Assembly (NCBI GenBank): GCA_009885695.1
Contig: VFKE01000017.1
Coordinates: forward strand, 1 to 34,024
Length of the DNA stretch: 34,024 nucleotides
DNA from: Verrucomicrobiota bacterium
GTDB taxonomy: Bacteria; Verrucomicrobiota; Verrucomicrobiia; Verrucomicrobiales; Verrucomicrobiaceae
Direction: 5' to 3'
Made by a program: the position numbers and the translations under genes. This document shows, one piece after another, positions 24,241 to 33,435 of the stretch. Under the pieces are notes generated by a model. It saw nothing but the letters and a program-made list of their open reading frames with translations, had not been told where the DNA came from and ran no database searches. Every line of letters starts with the position of its first letter. Positions within the stretch are counted from its first letter, which is position 1.

Positions 24241-24305
24241 TGCAGGGCGGGCGCTCCGCCTGCCTTGGTTTCCAAAATTACGGCAAGCGGAGCGCTTGCC
24301 CTACA
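24241..24305. repeat. Inverted pair of 24-bp palindromic units
   Basis: Unit 24241-24264 is the reverse complement of unit 24282-24305 at 20 of 24 positions. Each unit is also a hairpin (GGCAAGC-GGAGC-GCTTGCC in the second). The second unit supplies the TAG stop codon of the minus-strand gene that ends at 24301. The pair begins 2 bases past the permease relic and could act as a bidirectional 3' end. Confidence 0.75.
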
Positions 24306-25608
24306 CATGATTGATCGAACACGGCACCATCGCCGCGTCCTTCATGCCGTGGAGCAGCTTCTTGTCCGCAGGGACAATGGTCGCCAGTACGCCACCCAGT
24401 TTTGCCTCTTCATCCGCGACGAAGTAATACGGACACAAACGCACGCGGCCCCGCATCATCACCTCGGCCTGCTTTTTCTCATTCCAAACCGGATGCGCGA
24501 TCACTTTCGCCTTGGCGAATCGTTGTATGAGATGCGGGTTGCGCGGAAAACTTTCCAGCGCGTGATCAATCGCGGCGCTCCATTCATCATGTGAGAGATC
24601 GTGCCCTACGCTGACACCGCGCGATCCCCAGGCCTTGTCGGACCAGCCGCTGACTTTGATCACCAATTCGCGCTCTTTGTTGCCGAACTCTTTCATTTCA
24701 TTCCAGTCGTGAATGCCCAGCTGCGGCCATTCCGCATGCAACGGCAGCTTCACCGGATCCAGCACCCAACCGAAGGGAATGCACTCCCGCAGCAGGGCAT
24801 GGTTTTCTTCGCTGAGCGATGTTTCCCAGAACCCTGCCAGTTGCGGCGACCAGAACAAGGCCAGCCAGAGTTTCTCCTCGAGGAACGGTTTCAGCGGCGG
24901 TGTGAAATGGATATCGCCGCGCTCCGCCATCGCCAGCAGCGCCGCGCCCTGCTCGACATTGTCCACATCCCACACCTCAAAGAAGCGATAGATGTCGCGG
25001 CCGGTGAGTTCATGCGGTTGCACATTCCAGGGGTTGATCACTTCACGCTCACCGCCTTCGTGCGCGTTGAGCTTTTCCGCGAGCCATTCCATCTCCGGCT
25101 GGTAGTCGCCCGATTCGCGCGAAATGAGGAAGTCATGCTGCGGATACGACCTGGAGAATCCCTCAATCATCCCACTGGCACCGCCGATGATCTCCTCGCC
25201 GAGCGCGGTTTGCGTTTCTCCCAGCCAGCCGGTCAGCCCGATGCCGCCGGGGAGCGAGTCGAGCTCCGCAATGCTCACACCTGTTTCTGTCAGGATGAGA
25301 TCAGGCCGGATGACCCTGGGCAACTCATCTCGCCAGCGCGCATTGCGACCGAGCGCGATCATGCGTTCCGGTTTTCCCAGATCGAGCAGTTGCGCGACCC
25401 AGGCGTCCTCGCCCCCTGCGCTGCGATGATAGAGTTCGTTGCACGTTTTTTGAAACGCGAGCAGCGCCGCGCCCAGCGCATCCAGTTTATCTGCAAGATC
25501 GCGGGCAATCGGAAACGCCTGTGTTGAGGCCAGCCACTCCTTGCCCGCGAACATCCCGCGGACGGGCATCGCGGCACGGATGTGCAATACTTTCTCGGCG
25601 GCGGTCAT
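24301..25608 (-). CDS. ATP-grasp-like protein of unknown function
   Basis: The 435-residue protein has no family I can name surely. RPDLILTETGVSIAELDSLPGGIGLTGWLG (first half) looks like the substrate-side strand and loop of ATP-grasp enzymes of glutathionylspermidine-synthase type. LVIKVSGWSDKAWGSRGV and NPHLIQRFAKAKVIAHPVW (second half) resemble an ATP-binding lysine segment and a following LIQ strand. If so it would make a peptide-like or amide bond. There is no signal peptide or TM helix. ATG 25608 is chosen; a TTG at 25644 is possible. Its final codons lie in a palindromic unit, which gives it its stop. It diverges from the next lipoprotein gene. Confidence 0.7.
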   Translation of the reverse strand: MTAAEKVLHIRAAMPVRGMFAGKEWLASTQAFPIARDLADKLDALGAALLAFQKTCNELYHRSAGGEDAWVAQLLDLGKPERMIALGRNARWRDELPRVIRPDLILTETGVSIAELDSLPGGIGLTGWLGETQTALGEEIIGGASGMIEGFSRSYPQHDFLISRESGDYQPEMEWLAEKLNAHEGGEREVINPWNVQPHELTGRDIYRFFEVWDVDNVEQGAALLAMAERGDIHFTPPLKPFLEEKLWLALFWSPQLAGFWETSLSEENHALLRECIPFGWVLDPVKLPLHAEWPQLGIHDWNEMKEFGNKERELVIKVSGWSDKAWGSRGVSVGHDLSHDEWSAAIDHALESFPRNPHLIQRFAKAKVIAHPVWNEKKQAEVMMRGRVRLCPYYFVADEEAKLGGVLATIVPADKKLLHGMKDAAMVPCSINHV

Positions 25609-25693
25609 GGCCGCGCAATCAAGGGGACGCAGGCGGCGTGTCAACCTTCCCCTTCCACTTGACTTGCGGGCGCTTCGCGCTTTTCAATGTTGC

Positions 25694-26485
25694 ATGACGC
25701 AGCTTCTCCGACATTCCGCCGCCGTGCTGCTGGCGCTGATTTGCACCAGCTTGCTTAGTTCCTGCCTCGAGGGTTACGAGGAGGATATGGTGATTAATTC
25801 AGATCTTTCGGGAAGGGCGGTGGTGAAGGTCAGGCTGCCAGACTCGATAGTTTCCAAATTTGATGCCATGCGCGAGGAGTTTAGCCAGAAAAACATCGAG
25901 AGGCGCTTTTCCTCGCTCAGTGGGCTGACCTTGAGAAGCTATACATTGAGCGAGGGCCGTTACCCGGAGGCGACATTTGAAGTGGCCTTCACATCGCTGG
26001 AGAAGCTGGGAGCGGCAGCGGCGGAGAACAAGCCGGCCCAGATGCTGGTGGGCGAATTTGTGGTGACGAAGGATGGTGACGGCAGGATCGTTGTCGAGCG
26101 CAAGCTGGGGCACGGCGCGGCGAAGATGGAGCTGCCCCCCGACAAATTCGCACAGTACAAAACTCACTTTCAATCACCGACCGTAGTTTCGAACACTGAC
26201 TCCGGTTTCAAGGACACCTCGCACAACGATGTGCGCTACCGCTGGTCGTTGGCGCAAATCGCCACGGAAAAGCCCTCGATGGTGAACAAGCTGGTGAAGC
26301 CGCTGCCTTGGATTTACATCATCGGTGGAGCCGTGGCACTGCTGATCCTTGGGAGAATTCTCTGGCCGATGTTCATGAAGAAGAAAGTCAAAATGCCTGC
26401 CGGGCCGCCACAGGCTGAAGCGCCGGCGCAAAATCAAGCTCCGCAGCGTCCCGGACCTCCGCGCCGTCCGGGGCCGCCACGCTGA
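25694..26485 (+). CDS. Lipoprotein with C-terminal TM helix and Pro-rich tail
   Basis: The 263-residue protein has a lipoprotein signal ending LLSSC (Cys24), a soluble middle (about 30-190) of mixed strand and helix (MVINSDLSGRAVVKVRLPD, ATFEVAFTSLEKL), a TM helix (about 203-223, IYIIGGAVALLILGRILW), a basic KKK patch and a tail of PGPPRRPGPP type. With a lipid anchor at one end and a TM helix at the other, the middle is outside the cytoplasm and the tail inside. I recognise no family. It precedes the symporter pair by 85 bases on the same strand. Confidence 0.8.
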   Translation: MTQLLRHSAAVLLALICTSLLSSCLEGYEEDMVINSDLSGRAVVKVRLPDSIVSKFDAMREEFSQKNIERRFSSLSGLTLRSYTLSEGRYPEATFEVAFTSLEKLGAAAAENKPAQMLVGEFVVTKDGDGRIVVERKLGHGAAKMELPPDKFAQYKTHFQSPTVVSNTDSGFKDTSHNDVRYRWSLAQIATEKPSMVNKLVKPLPWIYIIGGAVALLILGRILWPMFMKKKVKMPAGPPQAEAPAQNQAPQRPGPPRRPGPPR

Positions 26486-26570
26486 GAAAAGTGCCGAGCG
26501 GAAGACTGCATGAGCCCAGTATTGTTTTCCCCTCTTGCGTTCCATGCGGAGACTCTCTAGCCTCTGCGCC

Positions 26571-26891
26571 ATGTCTCAAGAAAAAAATGACTCTCCCGCC
26601 AGCCCGCCCGACTGGAGCGGCCTTGCCGCCAAACCCGCGTTTCAGGCATTGCTGAAGCGCAAGAGCAGATTCATCGTGGCGGCATCGGTCTTCTTCATCG
26701 TCTACTACTTTGCGCTGCCGGTGCTGGTCGGATGGTTTCCCGATCTGATGAAGAAGGAAATAGTGGGCAAGGTCAATATCGCCTACCTCTTCGCGCTCTC
26801 GCAATTCTTCATGGCCTGGGCGGTGGCGTTCGTTTACGTGAAGAAAGCTGCACAATGGGACAAGGCAGCCGAGGCTGTCCTCGAAAAATAA
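26571..26891 (+). CDS. yjcH: DUF485 membrane protein (YjcH-like)
   Basis: The 106-residue protein has two TM helices (about 36-56 and 74-96) and the DUF485 pattern: KRKSRFIVAASVFFIVYYFA, a middle PVLVGWFPDLMKKEIVGKVN, then FALSQFFMAWAVAFVYVKKA. Proteins of this type are nearly always encoded just before acetate-type symporters, as here 17 bases before actP; their role is not settled. ATG 26571 is preferred over an ATG nine codons upstream because the product then starts with a polar, acidic N-terminus as usual for the family. Confidence 0.88.
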   Translation: MSQEKNDSPASPPDWSGLAAKPAFQALLKRKSRFIVAASVFFIVYYFALPVLVGWFPDLMKKEIVGKVNIAYLFALSQFFMAWAVAFVYVKKAAQWDKAAEAVLEK

Positions 26892-26908
26892 ACTGAAAGA
26901 CCACGCGC

Positions 26909-28519
26909 ATGACTTCAGCCATCTGGATGTTTCTTCTTTTCGTCGCCGCGACCCTCGGCATCACGATCTGGGCCGCAAAACGCAATACGGGGGCGAACGC
27001 CTTCTTTGCCGCTGGTCGCAGCATCACTGGATGGCAGAACGGCCTGGCCGTCGCCGGTGATTACATGAGCGCGGCTTCGTTCCTGGGCATTTCCGGAATG
27101 ATCGCGTTCTATGGCTACGACGGCTTCATGTATTCCGTGGGCTGGCTCGTGGCCTATCTCACTGTGCTGCTCATCGTGGCGGAGCCGCTCCGCAACGCGG
27201 GCAAATACACCATGGCGGACCTGCTGGCCTACCGTCTCTCGCCCCGGCCCGTGCGGGCGATGGCGTCGCTGAGCACGATCACCGTTTCCACATTTTACAT
27301 GGTCGCGCAGATGATCGGCGCGGGCACGCTGGTGAAACTGCTGCTGGCCGACACCGGCGTTTCCACGGAAACGGCGATCATCGGCGTGGGCGTGCTCATG
27401 GTCGTGTATGTCGTGTTCGGCGGAATGCTGGCCACGACCTGGGTGCAGATCATCAAGGCGATCCTGCTCATGACCGGCACCATCTTCCTGAGCGTCCTCG
27501 TGCTGCGGCATTTCGATTACAGCTTCGCGAAGTTCTTCGATGCCATCACCCATCTCACTTACACGGATGTGAAGACGAACTCGGAGGTGACGCGCAACTT
27601 CCTGGAGCCAGGCATGAAATTTGGCGCTGCGGTCACGAATGGCTGGGGGCCGCTGGATCTGATCTCTCTCGGATTGGCGCTGGTGTTCGGCACTGCGGGA
27701 CTGCCGCACATTCTCGTGCGTTTTTACACCGTTCCGGATGCCAAGACCGCGCGCGTCAGCGTCGTCTGGGCGATGGTGATCATCGGGGCGTTCTACATCC
27801 TGACCACGTTCCTCGGATTTGGCGCAGCTACGATTCTGAAACCGCACAACATCCCCCTCGACAACATGGCCGCGCCGCAGCTCGCGCTGGCCCTGGGCGG
27901 CGATCTCTTCTTCGCCTTCATCAGCGCCGTGGCGTTTGCCACGATCCTCGCGGTCGTCGCCGGGCTGACGATCAGCGCCAGCACCAGCTTCGCGCACGAT
28001 TTCTATACCAACGTCATCCACCATGGCAACCCGAAGACGCCGGGTGAAGAAGTGCGCGTGGCGCGCATCTCAGCGTTTGTTGTCGGCGCGTTGTCCATCT
28101 TCCTCGCGATCAAGCTTCAAGCCGCGAACGTGGCCTTCCTGGTGGGGCTGGCATTCGCCGTCGCGGCCTCGGCCAACCTTCCCGTGATCGTGCTGTCCAT
28201 CTTCTGGAAGCGATTCTCCACGTTCGGCGCCGTGTTGGGCCTTGGCGTGGGACTCCTGAGCAGCATCGTGTTGATCATTCTAAGCCCAAGCATCATGGGC
28301 ATCGACGCCGTGGACGTGCCAGCGGCCAAGCGTCACCTGATCCAGATGAAGGCAATCTTCCCGCTGAACAACCCAGGCATCCTGAGCATTCCGCTGGGCT
28401 TCCTTGCGGCCATCATCGGCTCGCTGCTAAAGCGAGAACCGGACGCCGAGGCGAAGTTTGCAGAGCTTACAGTTCGGGCACACACCGGACTGGGTTCGGA
28501 AAAGGCGTCGTCGCACTGA
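26909..28519 (+). CDS. actP: Cation/acetate symporter (SSS family)
   Basis: At 536 residues with about 13 TM helices, this is a sodium:solute symporter of the acetate type. Seen are [20 protein letters not shown] and [20 protein letters not shown] (helix 1-2 region with the conserved Asp/Ser), [57 protein letters not shown] and a late [20 protein letters not shown]. ActP imports acetate and related short acids with sodium or protons. The preceding DUF485 gene is its usual partner. A long open frame on the opposite strand is its shadow. The gene is convergent with the EPS unit. Confidence 0.94.
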   Translation: MTSAIWMFLLFVAATLGITIWAAKRNTGANAFFAAGRSITGWQNGLAVAGDYMSAASFLGISGMIAFYGYDGFMYSVGWLVAYLTVLLIVAEPLRNAGKYTMADLLAYRLSPRPVRAMASLSTITVSTFYMVAQMIGAGTLVKLLLADTGVSTETAIIGVGVLMVVYVVFGGMLATTWVQIIKAILLMTGTIFLSVLVLRHFDYSFAKFFDAITHLTYTDVKTNSEVTRNFLEPGMKFGAAVTNGWGPLDLISLGLALVFGTAGLPHILVRFYTVPDAKTARVSVVWAMVIIGAFYILTTFLGFGAATILKPHNIPLDNMAAPQLALALGGDLFFAFISAVAFATILAVVAGLTISASTSFAHDFYTNVIHHGNPKTPGEEVRVARISAFVVGALSIFLAIKLQAANVAFLVGLAFAVAASANLPVIVLSIFWKRFSTFGAVLGLGVGLLSSIVLIILSPSIMGIDAVDVPAAKRHLIQMKAIFPLNNPGILSIPLGFLAAIIGSLLKREPDAEAKFAELTVRAHTGLGSEKASSH

Positions 28520-28612
28520 TGGTGGAAGCGACGCCATCGTCGCCAGTCACTCACCGACGCGAGGCGCGCCGGATACACCTGAAAGCGGCGAGGGCACCGC
28601 TTCTACTTGGAA
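28520..28612. repeat. Palindromic sequence between convergent actP and EPS genes
   Basis: Here AAGCGACGCCATCGTCGCC (from 28527) is a partial palindrome, and AAGCGG (28583-28588) pairs with CCGCTT (28597-28602) around CGAGGGCA. The first unit shares AAGCGACG with the iscA/hscB spacer. It separates two converging transcripts and could fold in either RNA. Confidence 0.5.
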
Positions 28613-29185
28613 TCACTGCGGGATGTGAATCTGATCGCCGGGGCGCACTTGGATGGCGGCATCTGTGCCGTCGGCTTTCTTCAAGTCGAGGATGCGCGTC
28701 ACGCCGCCGCGAGTGAACTTGGCTGCCTTGAGTTTTGCAAAGTCCGTCGGGCCGCCGGCGGAGGTCATGGCCTGATGAACAGTCATGCCGGGACTGAGCA
28801 GGACACGACCAGGTATTTTCACTTCACCACTGACATAGAGAACCTGCGTGCCCCCTCCATCCGCCTTGTTCGTGGTCACCTGGATGGTGGGATGAGTGAA
28901 GATCTCTGCGGTCTTATAGGCCGACTCAATGTTCTCCTGCAACTGCGAAGGCCGGAGTCCGCCAGCGCGAACCTTGCCGATGTAGGGCAGGTTGATCGTC
29001 CCGCCGTCGGAGATGTCGTAGGTGTTGTTGACCACGGCGATCTCCTCGGAGGGAACTCCGGAGAGCTTCACAGCGATGCTGTCGCCGGGACGCAGAGTTT
29101 GTTCAACGCCCTGGGCGGGGGCCGGAATGCGTTCAAAGAAGACGGCGGCCAGTGCGACAAGCAGTGGGATGAGTTTCGTATTCAT
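28613..29185 (-). CDS. Wza-like polysaccharide export protein
   Basis: The 190-residue exported protein has a signal peptide (about 1-25, ending APAQG), a polysaccharide-export domain (about 30-115: LRPGDSIAVKLSG, YDISDGGTINLPYIGKVRAGGLRPSQLQ) and an SLBB-type domain (about 118-190: YVSGEVKIPGRVLLSPGMTVHQAMTSAGG, RVRPGDQIHIPQ-like end). Such proteins form or gate the outer-membrane exit for exopolysaccharide. Wza is about 380 residues with two SLBB domains and a C-terminal membrane helix; this short form, with one SLBB, must rely on another protein to cross the outer membrane. The beta-barrel two genes upstream is the natural candidate. It starts 18 bases after the kinase stop. Confidence 0.88.
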   Translation of the reverse strand: MNTKLIPLLVALAAVFFERIPAPAQGVEQTLRPGDSIAVKLSGVPSEEIAVVNNTYDISDGGTINLPYIGKVRAGGLRPSQLQENIESAYKTAEIFTHPTIQVTTNKADGGGTQVLYVSGEVKIPGRVLLSPGMTVHQAMTSAGGPTDFAKLKAAKFTRGGVTRILDLKKADGTDAAIQVRPGDQIHIPQ

Positions 29186-29203
29186 GACTGAGATGAGGGT
29201 GAA

Positions 29204-31375
29204 TTAAAATACATCATCACCTGCATTGGCCGGAGCCATGGCATGGGATTCAGCTGACGACTTGGATTTGCGGCGCGAGTCCTTCGAAGAAACGTGCTGC
29301 GGCTTGTTGTAGTAGCTGTAGTAGCCCGTGTAGTAGCCGTAGGAAGAGTCGCTGCGGATGTCGACGTTGTTGAGCACCACGCCGATTACGTTGCCGCCGA
29401 CATTATCCACGGCCTGCTTGACGCGCTGGAGCATGTGGCGCGGAAGTTTACGGTGCTGCACGACGATGATCGTAGCATCCACTTCCGCAGCCAGCACGCT
29501 GGCGTCGCTGACGCCGAGGATGGGCGGTGAGTCGATGAGCACGAGATCGAATCGGCTTTTCACGTCGGTGAGCAGATCGGTGAAGCGCTTGGTGTTCAGC
29601 AGGCCGGCGCTGTCGGCGGGCATGATGCCGCTGGGCATGAAGTAGAGATTGGGCACGGGCGTTTGCATCACTGCTTCTTCCAGCGGCATCTGCGAGGTGA
29701 GATAGGTGCTGAGGCCGGTGCTGCTGGCGACATCGAAAAACGTGTGCATGCGCGGGCGGCGCAAGTCAGCATCGATGATGAGCGTGGTGTAACCAGCCTG
29801 GGCGCAGACGTAGGCGAGGTTGACCATGGTGGTGGACTTGCCTTCGCCAGCGCCGCCGCTGACAACGCTGATGCAGTTCACTTCCGGCGACTTGCGGTTG
29901 AATTCGATGTTCGTGCGCAGAATGCGGTAGGCTTCGGCATCGGGATTGTTGCCGGTGGTGCGGTGCAGCACGGGCACATCCTTGGGAATAACAGCCAGCA
30001 CCGGGACGCCAAGCTGGCGTTCCACGTCGTCCATACTCTTTACACTGGTGTCGAGGTATTCGAGGAAGAATGCGAGACCGAAACCGAGCATGAGTCCCAC
30101 GGCCGCGCCGAGCGCCAGATGGAGCAGCACATTCGGCTTGAACGGTCTGGACTCCGGTTCAGCTGCTTGATAAATCGTGACCGGTGTCTTGGACATCTGG
30201 CGGTCGATTTCTTTCTGCGCCTTGGTGTCCTTGAGCTTGGCCAGTTCCATCTCGGTGATCTCCCATTCCTTCTTGGCCTTGAGAAACTCCTGGTTGCTGG
30301 ACTGCGCGCTGATGGATTTGTCGCGTTGCTCCTTGTTGAGACTCTGGATTTCCTCCAACTGCTTGTGCTCGATTTCAATGCGCACATCGAGGTTCTTCCG
30401 GTAGTCCTCTGCGGCGGCGAGCAGCTGTTTGCGCGTCTCTGCGAGCTGGGCGTTGACCGAAATCATGTTCTGATGCTTCGGACCAAGACCCTGACTGACG
30501 ATATTTTCCTTTTTCAGCAGCAGATCCTGGTAGACCGGACCAAGCTTGCGAATGGTGTCGTTCTCGACGCGCAATTCACCGGCCTGGCGGATGAGATCAT
30601 CGCCCTGCAGCTTCTGAAGCTGCACGATCTGCGCCCTCATGTCGCCGATGTCTTTCTGTAGCCTGTAAACGTCCCGCGCCGCTTCGGCCACGATCCCGCC
30701 TTCCGGCGTGATGATGTCATCCTGTCCGGCGCTGCGCTGCACATTGTAGGACGGCATCTCGACGATGTTTTTGTCCTTCTTGATCTGGAGCATTTTTTGA
30801 AGGGAAATATTGGTGACCTGCTCTTTCGCGGCGATCTGGGCGATGAGCTGGGTGACGGCGCTCTCATTGCGGGCGTTGTCCACTTCCAGCCGCATTTCCC
30901 GGTAGCTTTCCCCCACGGCATTCGCGATGTCGGCGGCGAGCTTGGGGTCTTCATCGTAATACTCTACCGTGATGAAATCAGACTTGATGCTGCTCTGGGA
31001 GTCAAGGTTCCCGAGCAGCTTTGAGATGGTGTGCTGGCGGGCGGGGTGGTTCCAGCGATTCTGGAGATCCAGTTTTTCCACCACGCGATCGAGTGTTTTG
31101 CGCTTGGTGATGATTTCGAATTGAGTCTTTAGAAAATTGTCAGCGAACGGGCTGGTGACATCGAGCTGACTGTGTCCCTCAACCCTGACGTCCTGGGCGT
31201 TGCGCTCGATGACCATTTCGACTTTGCCCCTGAATTTGCGAGGCATAATGTAGGTGATGATGGCGGCAGCAGCAAAGACCAGGAGAAATGAAAAGAGGAT
31301 CAGCCCGGCCCGGTTTCGGATGATCTGCCAGTAATCATGGGCGTGGCGTTGCAACTCCAAGTTTTCAGGATTCAT
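29204..31375 (-). CDS. Wzc-type polysaccharide co-polymerase and BY tyrosine kinase
   Basis: The 723-residue inner-membrane protein has TM helices at about 23-43 and 416-438, a long periplasmic coiled-coil region (about 150-400) and a cytosolic kinase. Walker A is SGGAGEGKSTT (506-516), Walker A' is IIDADLRRP (533-541), Walker B is LVLIDSPP (611-618). A tyrosine cluster lies at 679-689 (SYGYYTGYYSYYNKP, seven Tyr), the trans-phosphorylated tail. It is a single-chain form as in Wzc. These kinases control polymer length and export by cycling phosphorylation and assembly. The stop is 18 bases from the Wza-like gene. No phosphatase gene is near. Confidence 0.94.
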   Translation of the reverse strand: MNPENLELQRHAHDYWQIIRNRAGLILFSFLLVFAAAAIITYIMPRKFRGKVEMVIERNAQDVRVEGHSQLDVTSPFADNFLKTQFEIITKRKTLDRVVEKLDLQNRWNHPARQHTISKLLGNLDSQSSIKSDFITVEYYDEDPKLAADIANAVGESYREMRLEVDNARNESAVTQLIAQIAAKEQVTNISLQKMLQIKKDKNIVEMPSYNVQRSAGQDDIITPEGGIVAEAARDVYRLQKDIGDMRAQIVQLQKLQGDDLIRQAGELRVENDTIRKLGPVYQDLLLKKENIVSQGLGPKHQNMISVNAQLAETRKQLLAAAEDYRKNLDVRIEIEHKQLEEIQSLNKEQRDKSISAQSSNQEFLKAKKEWEITEMELAKLKDTKAQKEIDRQMSKTPVTIYQAAEPESRPFKPNVLLHLALGAAVGLMLGFGLAFFLEYLDTSVKSMDDVERQLGVPVLAVIPKDVPVLHRTTGNNPDAEAYRILRTNIEFNRKSPEVNCISVVSGGAGEGKSTTMVNLAYVCAQAGYTTLIIDADLRRPRMHTFFDVASSTGLSTYLTSQMPLEEAVMQTPVPNLYFMPSGIMPADSAGLLNTKRFTDLLTDVKSRFDLVLIDSPPILGVSDASVLAAEVDATIIVVQHRKLPRHMLQRVKQAVDNVGGNVIGVVLNNVDIRSDSSYGYYTGYYSYYNKPQHVSSKDSRRKSKSSAESHAMAPANAGDDVF

Positions 31376-31477
31376 GGCAGATCAACGGATGATGGTTATT
31401 AGTTAATATAACTTAACAAATGTGGGCAAAAAAAACTAATTATATTTTTTGGGCTCCAACTCCCAGTGCAAGGTGAG

Positions 31478-32674
31478 TTAGAAACTGGCGTTCAAGCCCA
31501 CGGTCGTGTAGTGGCGGTTATAATCATTGAATGAGATGTCGGAGTTGATCGTGGTGAAGGAGTAGCTGGCCTGGACGGCTACATTCTTGTTGATCTTATA
31601 GTTCATGCCGAGGCTGCCGTAGAACTGGTTTTCATTCGCGCCGGATACGGTGTCGCTGGCTTGATAGTCGCTGTAAACGTAGCCCAGGCCCATGTTGCCA
31701 GTGAATCTCTCGCTGAACTGATAGTCGGCGATGATTCCCGTGGAATAGGAGTAGCGAGCGTCAAATTCACCAACTTGCGAACCATTGTAGCCCAGCAGGT
31801 TGTACCAGCGCAGGCTGGAATGGCGGGAGGTCGCGAGGTTGAGCGAAGCCTCGAGGTAGGGCGCGATGTCTTGGTTTCGATCGGAGTCATAGAACTGCGC
31901 GCCCACCCGGGCGCTGGCGGCCAGGGTCGGGCTCCAGGCCTGATCAACGCCGACGAGAAGATAATGCGCCGTATAGTCAGGATTGATCTGATCGGCGGGA
32001 CTGTCGGGATAGGTGTCTTTTTCGTAGCGGTATTCAGCGGTTAGCGCGGTGGTGCGGCTGAGTTTGTAGCTGAACTGCAGCGCGACGATGTTGGTAAGAC
32101 GGTTTTCAAACTGGCCGAGATCGTCGTCCTGATATTTGATGCCTGAGAACGTATAGGATGCCGTGGTCGCGAATCTTTCGGACCACGCATAGCTCACGGC
32201 AAAGTTGTTGTAGCCGTAGAAATACTGGCCGGAAGGGATGGCGTTGGAAACACCAATGTTGAAATCGGGCTCTATTTCATAGGCCGCGTAAAGATTGTTG
32301 GATACGGTGAGCCGGCGCGAAGCTGCGTGTTGAATGTTGAAATTCGCGCGGGTGTTGTAGTTGGTGTTCTTGTCTCCCGGCCCCTTATTGAAGTAGTAAA
32401 GGGCATCGAAGTCGCCACCGGTGGTGATCTCGGTGATGCGGTCGCTTTTGGCAAAAATGAAGCCAAGACCAGCACCGACAAAACCTGAATCCACGTCCGT
32501 ATTTGAAGTGTCGGTGTAGCTGATGCGATCGTAACCTGACAGTGCGCTGACATTCAACTTGAAGGGGACATTCTCTTTATAGTCGGATTTCTGTCCGATT
32601 CCGAGCAATCCCTGACCGTGAAGGGGGATGGTGGACATTAGGAGCGCTCCGAGGAGGAAAACAACTGCTTTCAT
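31478..32674 (-). CDS. Outer-membrane beta-barrel protein of the EPS unit
   Basis: The 398-residue exported protein has a signal peptide (about 1-22, MKAVVFLLGALLMSTIPLHG) and then about a dozen or more amphipathic strands ending in a Phe (TTVGLNASF), the usual outer-membrane insertion signal. Repeated features include Tyr-rich strands like SYAWSERFATTASYTFSG and TALTAEYRYEKD. Its position between the small secreted protein and the Wzc-like gene suggests that it makes the outer-membrane channel or anchors the export complex, as barrel proteins do in other EPS clusters. Substrate cannot be told. The gap to the Wzc-like start (31375) is 102 bases and AT-rich, so a second promoter is possible. 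Confidence 0.8.
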   Translation of the reverse strand: MKAVVFLLGALLMSTIPLHGQGLLGIGQKSDYKENVPFKLNVSALSGYDRISYTDTSNTDVDSGFVGAGLGFIFAKSDRITEITTGGDFDALYYFNKGPGDKNTNYNTRANFNIQHAASRRLTVSNNLYAAYEIEPDFNIGVSNAIPSGQYFYGYNNFAVSYAWSERFATTASYTFSGIKYQDDDLGQFENRLTNIVALQFSYKLSRTTALTAEYRYEKDTYPDSPADQINPDYTAHYLLVGVDQAWSPTLAASARVGAQFYDSDRNQDIAPYLEASLNLATSRHSSLRWYNLLGYNGSQVGEFDARYSYSTGIIADYQFSERFTGNMGLGYVYSDYQASDTVSGANENQFYGSLGMNYKINKNVAVQASYSFTTINSDISFNDYNRHYTTVGLNASF

Positions 32675-32728
32675 ACGGCTAGTGGTTGGTGTTGTGGTGG
32701 CGGAGACAGGGCCGGCGGCATCGGTGGG

Positions 32729-33310
32729 CTACGGTCCTTGCGCGATGGATGGCGATTGGGGAATTGAGTTCTTTGGTGGGCGACGTTTAACGACCACTTT
32801 GGTCGTGCCACCGGGCTTCTCTTTGGGAGGAGTTTTGTTCGAATAGCCCCCAGTCGAAGGTTGGATCAAATACACGCCGCGGATATCACCGGGTGTCAGC
32901 GAGTAATCCATGCCTTCTTCAATTTCTACCGGCTGGACACCGATCACCTGTTTGACAGACTCGACGACATCCTTGCCTCCGCCCACTGAGAGCGCTCCCG
33001 CACATTCCGCGATAAGCGGCGCCATCTTCGGAGCCACGTGCGTCGCGGTAAGGACGATCTGCTTTGTGAGATCGGAGTTCGCCTTCGACGCCAGAATCGC
33101 GGCCTTGACGATTTCGCAGGCGCAGGTCTCATTCGCGACCATCGCATCCTCGACAATCACAAGTATTTTCTGCGGTTCCATCTCTACGGCAGAACGGACT
33201 TCCTCGAAGACCTTGTCGCAACGCGTGAAGTCGCCAGCACGCGAGATTAGCGGCCAAAGGAATGTCGCAACTGTGAGAGTGGCGACTTTAAGAGTAGTTG
33301 TGGTTTTCAT
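32729..33310 (-). CDS. Secreted protein at the head of the EPS unit
   Basis: The 193-residue protein has a signal peptide (about 1-25, FLWPLISRAG). The mature part begins DFTRCDKVFEEVRSAVEMEPQKILVIVEDAMVANETCACEIVKAAI, with three cysteines (about 31, 63 and 65), and then VVESVKQVIGVQPVEIEEG. The C-terminus is low-complexity (PPKEKPGGTTKVVVKRRPP). The helix-rich pattern with a Cys-x-Cys pair looks like a small periplasmic adaptor, which is inference. It is the first gene of the EPS unit and starts 40 bases after tRNA-Gly, on the same strand. I recognise no named family. Confidence 0.75.
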   Translation of the reverse strand: MKTTTTLKVATLTVATFLWPLISRAGDFTRCDKVFEEVRSAVEMEPQKILVIVEDAMVANETCACEIVKAAILASKANSDLTKQIVLTATHVAPKMAPLIAECAGALSVGGGKDVVESVKQVIGVQPVEIEEGMDYSLTPGDIRGVYLIQPSTGGYSNKTPPKEKPGGTTKVVVKRRPPKNSIPQSPSIAQGP

Positions 33311-33350
33311 AGCTTACTGGGTTCATTTTTGCCCCGCCGAAGCGAAGCCT

Positions 33351-33424
33351 TGGAGCGGGCTACGGGAATCGAACCCGTCTGTCCAGCTTGGAAGGCTGGA
33401 GCATTACCACTATGCTAAGCCCGC
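33351..33424 (-). tRNA. tRNA-Gly (anticodon TCC)
   Basis: The minus strand from 33424 folds as a complete cloverleaf. The acceptor stem GCGGGCT pairs with AGCCCGC; the D arm includes TAGCATAGTGGTAATGC; the anticodon arm is CCAGC-CTTCCAA-GCTGG with anticodon TCC; the T arm is ACGGGTTCGATTCCCGT. The discriminator is T and CCA (33351-33353) is encoded. The gene body without CCA is 33354-33424. It lies 40 bases upstream of the EPS unit, with a UUCG-type hairpin between. Confidence 0.95.
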
Positions 33425-33435
33425 ATAGTATTTAG

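Noticed and set aside
26915-28024. Long minus-strand open frame (369 codons) opposite actP
   Set aside because: Its His/Asp/Arg-rich composition is what antisense of a hydrophobic GC-rich gene gives, and the plus strand encodes a clear symporter.
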